From Acidobacteriota bacterium (GTDB lineage: Bacteria > Acidobacteriota > Thermoanaerobaculia > Gp7-AA8): a stretch of DNA of 58,418 nucleotides. The notes beneath the pieces were generated by a model. It searched no databases, was not told the origin of the DNA, and saw only the letters and a program-made list of their open reading frames with translations. Of this stretch, positions 16,125 through 23,559 are shown one piece after another. The stretch is from contig JAJXWV010000031.1 in assembly GCA_021781455.1 (NCBI GenBank), positions 1 to 58,418 on the forward strand, read 5' to 3'. Position numbers and translations under genes: made by a program. The stretch's first letter is position 1, and each line of letters begins with the position of its first letter.

Positions 16125-19100
16125 GTGGCGCTAACCGCGATCAACAGCGAAGACCGGCTCGTTCAGAAGACCTTCGCCGACCATCTCCACGACGCCCACG
16201 GCTGGGAAAGCGTCTACGCCTACAACACCGAGACGTTTGGCCCGAACGGAACGCTCGGCCGCGACTCCGAACGCGATGCCGTTCTGATGGGCGAGCTCCG
16301 CACCGCTATCGGGCGCCTGAATCCGGAAATGCCCGAAACCGCGCGCGATCTCGCGATCGAAAAGCTCACGCGCAGCGATCTCTCGCGATCGCTTCTCCAG
16401 CACAATCGCGAGTTCTACGGCTTCATTCAGAGAGGCGTGCCGGTTGACTGGCTCGACGAGACGGGTGAAATCCACTACGCCCGAGCACGCGTGATCGATT
16501 TCCGCGACGCGAAGAACAATCGCTTCCTTGCCGTGCGCGAACTCAAGATCCAGGGGACTCACGTTCCTCACTACAACCGCCGCGCCGATCTGGTCTGCTT
16601 CGTCAACGGCCTGCCGCTCGTCTTCATCGAGCTGAAGGCGGTGTACCGGAACATCCGAGCGGGCTTCGACGACAACCTCACCGACTACCTCAACGAAAGC
16701 ATTCCACACGCGTTCCATCACAACGCCTTTCTCGTCGTGAGCAACGGCGACCACGCGCGCTACGGATCGATCACGAGCAAGTGGGATCACTTCTCCGAAT
16801 GGAAGCGCGACCGTGAATCCGACAAAGGACGCGTCGACGCCGAGGCGCTGTTAGACGGCATGTTGGCCAAGGAGCGGCTGCTCGACATCGTCGAAAACTT
16901 CATCCTTTTTGATGACAGCCGACCCGGCGGCACACGAAAGATCGTGGCGCGCAATCATCAGGTGATCGGCGTCAACAATGCCGTGGCATCCGTCGAACGG
17001 CAGGAAGAGCTCAAACGCCAGTACCCGCCCGAAGCGCGTCTGCTCGAATACCGCGCCGTGGTCGAAACGAGGCTCGACCGTGTCGCCGACGAAGACGTGG
17101 CACCTCCCAGAGCCGTGGAGGAACTCGTCCTCTCGAAGCGTGCCCATCCCGATCTCGGGCGCATCGGCGTCTTCTGGCACACGCAGGGAAGCGGCAAGTC
17201 CTACTCGATGGCCTTCTTCGCCGAGAAGGTCCGGCGCTCGATCCCTGGAAACTTCACGTTCCTGATCATGACCGACCGCGAGGATCTCGACGACCAGATC
17301 CGGCGGACGTTCGTCGGTTCCGGCATCACCGATGAGAAGACTCCGCGCGCCGGATCGGGCAAAGAACTGAAAACGATCCTCCTCGGCAACCATCGCTATG
17401 TCTTCAGCCTCATTCACAAGTTCAACCAGCCTGTGACCGAGCCGTACAGCGAGCGTGACGACATCATCGTCATCTCCGACGAGGCGCATCGGACGCAGAT
17501 GGGGAAGTTCGCGCGCAATATGCGCCAGGCGCTTCCGAATGCCTCGTTCATCGGCTTCACAGGCACGCCCATCCTCAAGCACGACGAGCTAACTAAGAAG
17601 ATCTTCGGCGGATACATCTCGCGCTACGACTTCAAGCGATCCGAGGAAGACGGATCGACAGTCAAGTTGATCTACGAGAATCGCGGAGAGAAGCTCGGGA
17701 TCGAACGGCTCGACCTCAACGACCGCATCGCCGAGGCAGTCGAGAAGGCGGACCTCGATCAGGACCAGACTACGCTGCTCGAGAAGCTGCTCGGAAAAGA
17801 CTACGAGATCATCACGGCCGACGACCGCCTCGACAAGCTGGCCGACGATTTCGTCGAGCACTGTTCGACTCGTTGGGAGACCGGCAAGTCGATGATGGTC
17901 TGCATCGACAAGATCACCTGCGCGCGGATGCTGCAGCGGATCGAGCCTCGCTGGCAGGCGACCCTCCTTCAGGTCCGGGCGGCCGCCGCCGCCGCGGAAG
18001 GCGACCTGGCGATGGCCAGCGAAGCAGATCAACGCGAGCGTCTGAGCCGCGAGCTCGAATCATTGCGCGGGCGTGCACGATGGATGGAGAGCACCATCAT
18101 CGAGATCATCATCAGCGAGGCGCAGAACGAAGGGCGCGACTTCGCGAAGTGGGGCTTCGACATCATCCCTCATCGGGTGCGGATGAAGCGTGGCTTCGAA
18201 ACACCGGATGGCAAGCGCGTGAGCGTTGAGGACGCGTTCAAAGACCCCAACCATCCGTTCCGCGTGGCGATCGTCTGCGCGATGTGGCTGACGGGTTTCG
18301 ACGTCGAATGCCTGGCAACGCTCTACATCGACAAACCGATGAAGGCGCACACGCTGATGCAGGCCATCGCCCGCGCGAACCGCGTCTACCCCGGCAAAGA
18401 CTGCGGCGTCATCGTCGATTACAACGGGATGCTCAAGAGTCTCAGGCAGGCGCTCGCCGATTACGCCCTCGGCGACGAGGAGGGCGAGGAGTCAGGAACA
18501 CCGGCCGCCCCGATCAAAGAGCTCGTCGCGGCGCTGATCGACGCGATCGAAGAGGCTGAGCGTCACCTCGCTGCGCACGGCTTCGACGCGACACGCTTGA
18601 GGGGAGCGACCGGCTTCACGCGCATCGAAGCGCTCCGCGATGCGGTCGACGCCTGCTACACGTCGGACGAGGTCAAGCGCCGTTTCGAGATCATCGCGCG
18701 GCACGTGTTCATCCGGATGAAGGCCCTGGTCATGGAACCGGCCGCGTGGTCGTACGCCGAGCGGCACGACAACCTTGAAGCGATCTACAAGAAGCTCCAG
18801 GAACGGCGGGACACTGCGGATGTCACCGAGCTGCTGAAGGAACTGCATCGGATCGTCAATGAAGCCATCAGAGCTCAGGACGTCGGCGTCGATCATGCCG
18901 AAGGCCTCAAGGTGGACTTGAGCAAGATCGACTTCGAAAAGCTGCGCGAGGAGTTCGCACGCAAGGTCCGTCGCAAGCATTCGGCGTTGCAGGACATCCG
19001 CGACATCGTCGAGAAGAAGCTCGCAGACATGCTGCAGAACAACCCGCTGCGAATGGATTACTACCGCCGATACCAGGAGATCGTCGCCGACTACAACCGG

Positions 19101-19502
19101 GAGAAGGATCGAGCCACGGTCGAAGCAACGTTTGCGGCCCTGATGGATCTGGTCGCGTCGCTCGACACTGAGGAAAAGCGGGCGGCCGAGGAGGGTCTAA
19201 CCGAGACCGAACTGGCCTTGTTCGACCTGATCCTTCAGGGAAACATCGGACGGGCAGATCGCGAGCGAATCAAGCAGGCCAGCAGGCATCTGCTCGGGTC
19301 GATTCAGCGCGTGCTGGCGACCATGCCGCGGTGGACGGAAACGAGCACGACGCAGGCTGAGATTCGAACGACGATTCTCGACGATCTGTGGAGAACGCTT
19401 CCGCAGCCGCCATTCGATGACGAAGAGCTTCAGCGGGTCACGGAGCGCGTCTACGCGTACGTTTGGGGCAGGAGCGGCGTTGGAACAACGCCGTTCGCCT
19501 GA
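16125..19502 (+). CDS. hsdR: Type I restriction endonuclease subunit
   Basis: A protein of 1,125 residues. GTG at 16125 preceded by GAGGAG. The nuclease site is RRADLVCF (Asp155) and FIELKA (Glu169, Lys171). The translocase follows: Walker A TQGSGKS at 353-359, DEAH at 452-455, the motif III-like FTGTP, and the motor end around MWLTGFDVECLATLYIDKP and QAIARANR. With HsdM and HsdS it translocates and cuts unmethylated DNA. It is separated from hsdMS by the zeta-like pair and the REP/RAYT insertion, but all four subunit-level parts appear intact. A protein-kinase scrap follows its stop directly. Confidence 0.95.
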   Translation: MALTAINSEDRLVQKTFADHLHDAHGWESVYAYNTETFGPNGTLGRDSERDAVLMGELRTAIGRLNPEMPETARDLAIEKLTRSDLSRSLLQHNREFYGFIQRGVPVDWLDETGEIHYARARVIDFRDAKNNRFLAVRELKIQGTHVPHYNRRADLVCFVNGLPLVFIELKAVYRNIRAGFDDNLTDYLNESIPHAFHHNAFLVVSNGDHARYGSITSKWDHFSEWKRDRESDKGRVDAEALLDGMLAKERLLDIVENFILFDDSRPGGTRKIVARNHQVIGVNNAVASVERQEELKRQYPPEARLLEYRAVVETRLDRVADEDVAPPRAVEELVLSKRAHPDLGRIGVFWHTQGSGKSYSMAFFAEKVRRSIPGNFTFLIMTDREDLDDQIRRTFVGSGITDEKTPRAGSGKELKTILLGNHRYVFSLIHKFNQPVTEPYSERDDIIVISDEAHRTQMGKFARNMRQALPNASFIGFTGTPILKHDELTKKIFGGYISRYDFKRSEEDGSTVKLIYENRGEKLGIERLDLNDRIAEAVEKADLDQDQTTLLEKLLGKDYEIITADDRLDKLADDFVEHCSTRWETGKSMMVCIDKITCARMLQRIEPRWQATLLQVRAAAAAAEGDLAMASEADQRERLSRELESLRGRARWMESTIIEIIISEAQNEGRDFAKWGFDIIPHRVRMKRGFETPDGKRVSVEDAFKDPNHPFRVAIVCAMWLTGFDVECLATLYIDKPMKAHTLMQAIARANRVYPGKDCGVIVDYNGMLKSLRQALADYALGDEEGEESGTPAAPIKELVAALIDAIEEAERHLAAHGFDATRLRGATGFTRIEALRDAVDACYTSDEVKRRFEIIARHVFIRMKALVMEPAAWSYAERHDNLEAIYKKLQERRDTADVTELLKELHRIVNEAIRAQDVGVDHAEGLKVDLSKIDFEKLREEFARKVRRKHSALQDIRDIVEKKLADMLQNNPLRMDYYRRYQEIVADYNREKDRATVEATFAALMDLVASLDTEEKRAAEEGLTETELALFDLILQGNIGRADRERIKQASRHLLGSIQRVLATMPRWTETSTTQAEIRTTILDDLWRTLPQPPFDDEELQRVTERVYAYVWGRSGVGTTPFA

Positions 19503-19642
19503 TCGATAGCAATCATCCCCACATCTGCACGCTTTACGACGTCGGCCGGCAGGACGACATCGCCTACCTGGTCATGGAGCCCATCGAAGAGCCGAAGCGT
19601 CACCCGGTCGCGAAGGAGATCGTGCTCGTTCCATTTCGATGA
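19503..19642 (+). pseudogene. Fragment of a Ser/Thr protein kinase
   Basis: Directly after the hsdR stop, in another frame, the DNA encodes NHPHICTLYDVGRQDDIAYL then VMEPIEE before it stops. This matches the N-lobe of bacterial Pkn-type kinases (LNHPHI-x-x-L-YDVG...YLVMEYLEG). No catalytic loop follows. The open frame extends slightly back into the 3' end of hsdR. The fragment marks an old recombination point; it is not functional. Confidence 0.6.
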
Positions 19643-19762
19643 GGCTCCTGGTCACTTCCGTCTCCCATCGGTGGAGTCCTCGGAAGTTGCCAAAGACAGT
19701 TGTCACCACGGCGTGACCTCAGCGGCATTCCGAGGGATCATTAGACAGTTCGGAACGACGTG

Positions 19763-20905
19763 ATGAAGGTTGACGTCAAAGCGGAGCTGGTGCGCTGGGC
19801 GCGTGAGCGGTCGATGATCGAGCGCGACGTTCTCGAGGAACGCTTTCCCAAGCTCGATGCGTGGGAGAGCGGCGAGGCGCTTCCGACGTTGAAACAGCTC
19901 GAGAACTTCGCACGAGCCACGCATACTCCTTTCGGGTACTTCTTCCTTTCTGAGCCGCCGGTCGAGCGGATGCCGATTCCCGATTTCCGAACGGTTGCCG
20001 GCGCACGGATCGGCCGTCCGAGCCCCGATCTCCTCGACACGATCTATCTCTGCCAGCAGCGTCAGGAGTGGTATCGCGAGTTCGCCCGCTCCACTGGCGA
20101 GCGTCCAGTGTCCTTCGCGGCTTCCGCGACTGCCACCTCGAACGTGATCGAAGCAGCCGCAAACATCCGACACACCCTCGGCTTTGATGTCGAAGAGCGC
20201 CGCCGGATCCCGACTTGGACCGACGCATTGCGCCGCTTCATCGAGGTCGCCGACGCCGCCGGCGTGCTGGTCATGGTCAGCGGCGTCGTCGGCAGCAACA
20301 ATCGGCGCAAGCTCGACACGGATGAATTCCGCGGCTTCGCTTTGGCTGATCCGCTCGCGCCGCTCGTGTTCATCAACGGCTCGGACACGAAGGCGGCGCA
20401 GATGTTCACCCTCGCTCATGAGCTCGCTCACGTCTGGCTCGGCCAGTCCGCGGTGTCGGATTCGCAGCCGTCTCTTGCGCCCGATAACCGAGTCGAGCGT
20501 TGGTGCAACGAGGTCGCTGCGGAGCTGCTGGTTCCGATGGCGATCCTGCGCGACGAATACCGCGACGGCGCGAATGTTGAGCACGAGATGGAGCGGCTGG
20601 CGCGGCGCTTCAAAGTCAGCACGCTCGTGATCCTGCGCCGCATCTTCGACGTTGGCAGCCTGACGCAGCAGCACTTCCATCAGGCGTACGAGAGCGAGCT
20701 GCAGCGCCTGCTCGCCCTCCCGGCCGGCAGCGGAGGCAACTTCTACCTGACTCTCGGGGCGCGAGCCAGCAAGCGATTCGCGCGGGCCCTGGTGGTGAGC
20801 ACGCTCGAGGGTCGCTCGTCGTTCACCGAGGCGCTGCGACTTCTCGGCTTCAAGAAGATGACGACATTTCGGGAGCTGGGCCAGAACCTGGGGCTCGCTG
20901 TCTGA
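19763..20905 (+). CDS. XRE/ImmA-IrrE family regulator-metallopeptidase
   Basis: A protein of 380 residues (ATG at 19763; a GTG lies three bases earlier). The N-terminal 70 residues form a helix-turn-helix-like unit (WARERSMIERDVLEERFP, TLKQLENFARATHTPFGYFF). The zinc-peptidase motif HELAH is in FTLAHELAHVWLG near residue 217, with the downstream NEVAAELLVP Glu. ImmA/IrrE proteins cleave or relieve repressors. Here it is followed, overlapping by one base, by a DUF4411 gene, a known pairing. I infer a toxin-antitoxin-like or defence-linked unit in which this protein controls its partner. Confidence 0.85.
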   Translation: MKVDVKAELVRWARERSMIERDVLEERFPKLDAWESGEALPTLKQLENFARATHTPFGYFFLSEPPVERMPIPDFRTVAGARIGRPSPDLLDTIYLCQQRQEWYREFARSTGERPVSFAASATATSNVIEAAANIRHTLGFDVEERRRIPTWTDALRRFIEVADAAGVLVMVSGVVGSNNRRKLDTDEFRGFALADPLAPLVFINGSDTKAAQMFTLAHELAHVWLGQSAVSDSQPSLAPDNRVERWCNEVAAELLVPMAILRDEYRDGANVEHEMERLARRFKVSTLVILRRIFDVGSLTQQHFHQAYESELQRLLALPAGSGGNFYLTLGARASKRFARALVVSTLEGRSSFTEALRLLGFKKMTTFRELGQNLGLAV

Positions 20906-21390
20906 TGGCGTACCTGCTCGACGCGAACGTCTTCATCGCGGCGAAGAATCTTCACTATGGACTCGACTTCTGCCCCGCATTCTGGGACTGGCTGATCGAA
21001 CGGAATCAAGCCGGGATCGTCTACAGCGTCGAGAAAGTTGCTGACGAGATCGAGGATGGCGCCGATGATCTGTCGGAATGGGCGGCGGCTTTGGATCCGA
21101 CGTTCTTCCAGGCGCCAGACCCCTCCGTGATTGCGTCTCTGGCCGCAGTCAGCGACTGGGCAACGTCTGGCGGGTACGAACCGGCCGCGATCAGCACGTT
21201 CCTGCAGGTCGCCGACTATTACCTCGTTGCGCAAGCGCATGCTGGCCAGCACATCGTCGTGACGCACGAACGGCCCGCAGCCACGACGCGAAGGATCAAG
21301 ATTCCCGACGCGTGCATAGGCCTCGGAATCAAGTTCATGTCGCCCTTCGAAATGCTGCGTCGGGAGCACGCCCGCTTCGTGCTTGGCTGA
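20905..21390 (+). CDS. DUF4411 PIN-like protein
   Basis: A protein of 161 residues whose ATG overlaps the preceding TGA. PIN-fold acidic residues can be seen: LLDANVFI (first Asp), EKVADEIEDG (Glu), QVADYYLVAQA (Asp) and VVTHE. PIN proteins are metal-dependent ribonucleases, often toxins. The pairing with an ImmA/IrrE protein is the usual DUF4411 context. Ribonuclease activity is inferred from fold residues only. Confidence 0.8.
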   Translation: MAYLLDANVFIAAKNLHYGLDFCPAFWDWLIERNQAGIVYSVEKVADEIEDGADDLSEWAAALDPTFFQAPDPSVIASLAAVSDWATSGGYEPAAISTFLQVADYYLVAQAHAGQHIVVTHERPAATTRRIKIPDACIGLGIKFMSPFEMLRREHARFVLG

Positions 21391-21566
21391 CTAGCGGTGG
21401 CGCAGGCAGCCACCGACATTCTTGTCCGTGCAAGTTTCCCGACACCTGACGCTCGACGAGCGGAATGCGGTCGCGAACCAGATCGCGGCCGGATGGGCGC
21501 TGCGGAAGTGACGGACGATTGCGGTGCGATTCCGATCGTCAAAAACGTGCCGGGGCGCTAGCCGAC

Positions 21567-21609
21567 TTGAATGGTGTGGCGCACGCCACTAAGATGTGGC
21601 GCACGTCAC
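21567..21609 (+). promoter_or_regulatory. Sigma70-like promoter with tandem operator-like repeats
   Basis: TTGAAT at 21567-21572 and TAAGAT at 21590-21595 are separated by exactly 17 bp. A 15-bp direct repeat TGTGGCGCACGYCAC occurs at 21575-21589, filling the spacer, and again at 21595-21609, overlapping the predicted start site near 21602. The repeats are 20 bp apart, about two helical turns. This is the expected layout of a repressor or activator site controlling the peptide operon that starts at 21706. The rest of the gap from 21391 holds a small hairpin (GGTGGC...GCCACC, near 21395) and no gene. Confidence 0.55.
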
Positions 21610-21661
21610 CAACAATCCGTGTCTATCGCCACGTTATCGCGGCAGGATGCTGCTCTAGGCT

Positions 21662-21685
21662 GTCCGTTATTCCGGATAAATGGAC
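21662..21685 (+). promoter_or_regulatory. Imperfect palindrome in the leader of the peptide operon
   Basis: GTCC-G-TTAT-TCCGG-ATAA-AT-GGAC lies in the predicted 5' untranslated region, about 20 bp before the first start codon and just before its ribosome site. It could be an operator half-site pair or an RNA hairpin affecting translation. Confidence 0.35.
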
Positions 21686-21705
21686 TTCCTTCGAGGAGCA
21701 GATCC

Positions 21706-22233
21706 ATGTCGTCATCATCGACATCGAGACGTCTCGTCGCTCTTTCCGCACTCCTGCTCGGTGCACTCGGGCTCGCCGTCACGGGATGGCAAATGCGCCA
21801 CAAGCTTCCGCTGCCGACGACGACGGTTGGCGTCGGCAAGCCGCTTCCGTCGATCGTCGTCAGCGATCCCACCGGGCGGCCCGTCGATCTTGCCACGGTG
21901 GTCGGAGGCGGATCCCGTTCCGTCATCGTCTTCTATTCGCCGTCGTGCGGCGTCTGCCAGAAGGAGCTGCCGCAGATCGGTCCATTCCCCCCGGAGCTCA
22001 GGCTTGTCCTGGTACGCGAGCCGGGCGACGACATGGCCGACCCGCTCGCATCGGCGGTCAGTCAGCGGTTCGCTGATCGCGACGGCGCGCTCAAGCGCGC
22101 CTTCGTCCTGCCGGTGTTGCCCACGGTGCTGCTGGTCGACGAAAGAGGATTCGTACGCGACGGTTTCGTCGGCGAGCATGAGGCTCGATCCGCTCAGCAG
22201 AAACTGGTCGCCTTTGCCCGTCGGGGGCGCTGA
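21706..22233 (+). CDS. Membrane-anchored thioredoxin-like protein, first gene of the peptide operon
   Basis: A protein of 175 residues. ATG at 21706 behind GAGGAG. One N-terminal membrane helix (about 10-28) after the basic start SSTSRR puts the rest outside the cytoplasm. The thioredoxin fold is shown by VIVFYSPSCGVCQKELP, with the redox pair Cys81/Cys84, and by the cis-Pro strand LPVLPTVLLVDERG. It probably makes, reduces or rearranges disulfides in exported substrates. The next genes encode peptides with four Cys each, the obvious candidates. Seven bases separate it from the C39 peptidase gene. DsbD-like recycling partners are not in the window. Confidence 0.8.
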   Translation: MSSSSTSRRLVALSALLLGALGLAVTGWQMRHKLPLPTTTVGVGKPLPSIVVSDPTGRPVDLATVVGGGSRSVIVFYSPSCGVCQKELPQIGPFPPELRLVLVREPGDDMADPLASAVSQRFADRDGALKRAFVLPVLPTVLLVDERGFVRDGFVGEHEARSAQQKLVAFARRGR

Positions 22234-22240
22234 GATATCG

Positions 22241-22828
22241 ATGCCGACGCGATCGCAACGACTTGGCGCCGCAGCGATTCTTGCGGTTCTCGCGATCGCG
22301 GGCGCGGCGTTCGTGTCGCTGCCAGCAATCGTCCGTCGCGTTGCGTTGCCGAGGGAGCGACTGAAGGAATTGCGCGCAGCAATCGAGGGTGCGAGGTACG
22401 TCGGTGACAGCGGCGTCATTCTGCAAAAGCACCGCAACGATTGTGCGGCGGCTTGCCTGAAGATGATCCTCGCCGGCCGCGGCATCGAGCGAGACCTCTC
22501 GACCCTGGCGCTCGATGCCGGCACGTCCGCTGCCGGCGCTTCGATCGCAGGGCTGCGCGTGGCCGCAGCGCGCGCAGGAATCGAGTCGCGCGCCTGGTTC
22601 CTGACCAAAGCCGATCTTCGCCGAGCTCCTCTGCCCGCCATCGCCTTCGTTCGCAGCGACCACTTCGTCGTCATCCGGCGATTCCTCGCTCCCGATCTGG
22701 TCGAGGTCGATGACCCCGCAATCGGAAGGCTGCACTGGCGTTTCTCCGCATTTGCGCGGGCGTGGAAAGGAGAAACGATCGTCTTCGACCCGACATGGGA
22801 TCCACAGCAAAGAGTGTCGTGCCGATGA
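22241..22828 (+). CDS. Membrane-anchored C39 (double-glycine) peptidase
   Basis: A protein of 195 residues. An N-terminal membrane helix (about 9-26) follows the basic MPTRSQR, so the catalytic part should face outward. The C39 signature is complete: Gln and Cys in ILQKHRNDCAAACLKMIL, His in RSDHFVVIRR, Asp in VEVDDPAIG. C39 peptidases cut leader peptides after Gly-Gly, usually as the N-terminal domain of a PCAT-type ABC exporter in the cytoplasm. Here the domain is free-standing and apparently extracytoplasmic, which is unusual. The two small genes that follow both contain a Gly-Gly before a Cys-containing core. Confidence 0.88.
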   Translation: MPTRSQRLGAAAILAVLAIAGAAFVSLPAIVRRVALPRERLKELRAAIEGARYVGDSGVILQKHRNDCAAACLKMILAGRGIERDLSTLALDAGTSAAGASIAGLRVAAARAGIESRAWFLTKADLRRAPLPAIAFVRSDHFVVIRRFLAPDLVEVDDPAIGRLHWRFSAFARAWKGETIVFDPTWDPQQRVSCR

Positions 22829-22859
22829 CCGGCACGATTCAACCAAGAAGGAGGTCCTC

Positions 22860-23117
22860 ATGAAGAAACGGTCCTATCTGCTGCTCGCGGTTCTCGCGGC
22901 CATCGCCGTCTCGGTCAGTGCCGTGAGCGCATTCGTGCCGCCGGCCGGAAGTCACGCGCTGGTGGCGAGTGTCCAGACGCAGCTCTCCGGCGGCGTGAGC
23001 TGCGATGGTGCCCTCGGTCTCACCGGCGCTCTCGCTCTCGGCGCATTGACCCCCTGCTCGATCATGTGCGCGGTTGGCGCGTGGTACAGCCTCGCGCTCA
23101 TCGCGTACGCGTGCTGA
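22860..23117 (+). CDS. Precursor of a four-Cys hydrophobic peptide (peptide A)
   Basis: A precursor of 85 residues. ATG at 22860 after a perfect AAGGAGG. Residues 1-24 are a Sec-type signal (MKKRSYLLLAVLAAIAVS, then AVSA). A linker ends in QLSGG at 41-45. Cutting after Gly45 would release 40 residues with Cys at 3, 21, 25 and 40, the last residue being Cys. The product is strongly hydrophobic, Gly/Ala/Leu-rich (DGALGLTGALALGAL) with a single acidic residue and no basic one. Peptide B has the same Cys layout. I infer a bacteriocin-like or signalling peptide; no known family recognised. Signal peptidase could alternatively cut after Ala24. Confidence 0.75.
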   Translation: MKKRSYLLLAVLAAIAVSVSAVSAFVPPAGSHALVASVQTQLSGGVSCDGALGLTGALALGALTPCSIMCAVGAWYSLALIAYAC

Positions 23118-23136
23118 GCACCTCCGAGAGGGAGCA

Positions 23137-23229
23137 ATGAGATCCGAAAAATGGCTTCTGGCTGGGCGCATCATGGGCGCACTGGGGATCCTCCTGGTGC
23201 TGTGGCAGTACGCCCGGATGCACGCGTAA
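23137..23229 (+). CDS. 30-residue single-helix membrane peptide
   Basis: ATG at 23137 follows GAGAGGGAG, a strong ribosome site. The product starts MRSEKWLLAGR, has one membrane helix (IMGALGILLVLWQY) and ends RMHA. It lies 19 bp after peptide A and 19 bp before peptide B, inside the operon. Its size, single helix and position suggest an immunity or accessory peptide, but nothing in the sequence proves that. There is no Gly-Gly site and no Cys. Confidence 0.5.
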   Translation: MRSEKWLLAGRIMGALGILLVLWQYARMHA

Positions 23230-23248
23230 GTATCTAACAGGAGGTTCC

Positions 23249-23500
23249 ATGAAAGGTCGAAGGGGTATTTTCATCGTGGCGATGGTTTTGACAGTCGCAA
23301 TCGCAACATCGGTATCAGTTGCGGGCGCGTCCGGCAGCGGCATTCTCGGTCCCGTCCAGCAGGCTTCCGCCGTCGGCGGCGACGCCTGTGAGTTCGCCGG
23401 CGGATTTGCCCTCGGACTCGGAGTCGCGGGACTCTTCGGTTGCGTGGTCTGCGGTGGCGGCGCTCTCGTACTGGGAGCAGCGCGGTTCTTGATGTGCTGA
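23249..23500 (+). CDS. Precursor of a four-Cys hydrophobic peptide (peptide B)
   Basis: A precursor of 83 residues with ATG at 23249 after ACAGGAGG. Residues 1-27 form a Sec-type signal (MKGRRGIFIVAMVLTVAIAT). The linker ends in ASAVGG at 39-44. Cutting after Gly44 releases 39 residues with Cys at 3, 21, 24 and 39 (again C-terminal). Spacing is C-x17-C-x2-C-x14-C against C-x17-C-x3-C-x14-C in peptide A, although the other residues differ (EFAGGFALGLGVAGLFG between the first two Cys). Both peptides have glycine-rich helix-like stretches, as two-peptide bacteriocins do. Same inference and limits as peptide A. Confidence 0.75.
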   Translation: MKGRRGIFIVAMVLTVAIATSVSVAGASGSGILGPVQQASAVGGDACEFAGGFALGLGVAGLFGCVVCGGGALVLGAARFLMC

Positions 23501-23518
23501 ACGGGTAAGTGAACGTCC

Positions 23519-23548
23519 AAGTTGGCGCCCCTTCCGGGGCGCCAACTT
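23519..23548 (+). terminator. Perfect 13-bp hairpin between peptide and transporter genes
   Basis: AAGTTGGCGCCCC, loop TTCC, then the exact complement. No T-run follows, so it is not a classical full terminator. In this place, after two precursor genes needed in excess and before membrane transporter genes, it could protect the upstream mRNA end or lower downstream expression. It ends about 11 bp before the permease start, so it could also limit ribosome loading. Confidence 0.5.
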
Positions 23549-23559
23549 CGCGGAGCGCG

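Noticed and set aside
16098-16133. ATG upstream of hsdR as its start
   Set aside because: The frame from that ATG stops after 11 codons; the GTG at 16125 has the ribosome site and the hsdR frame.
22860-23500. Pilin or lipoprotein identity of the small precursors
   Set aside because: No prepilin G-F-x-x-x-E site and no lipobox Cys after the signal; the shared four-Cys pattern and Gly-Gly fit better with matured peptides.
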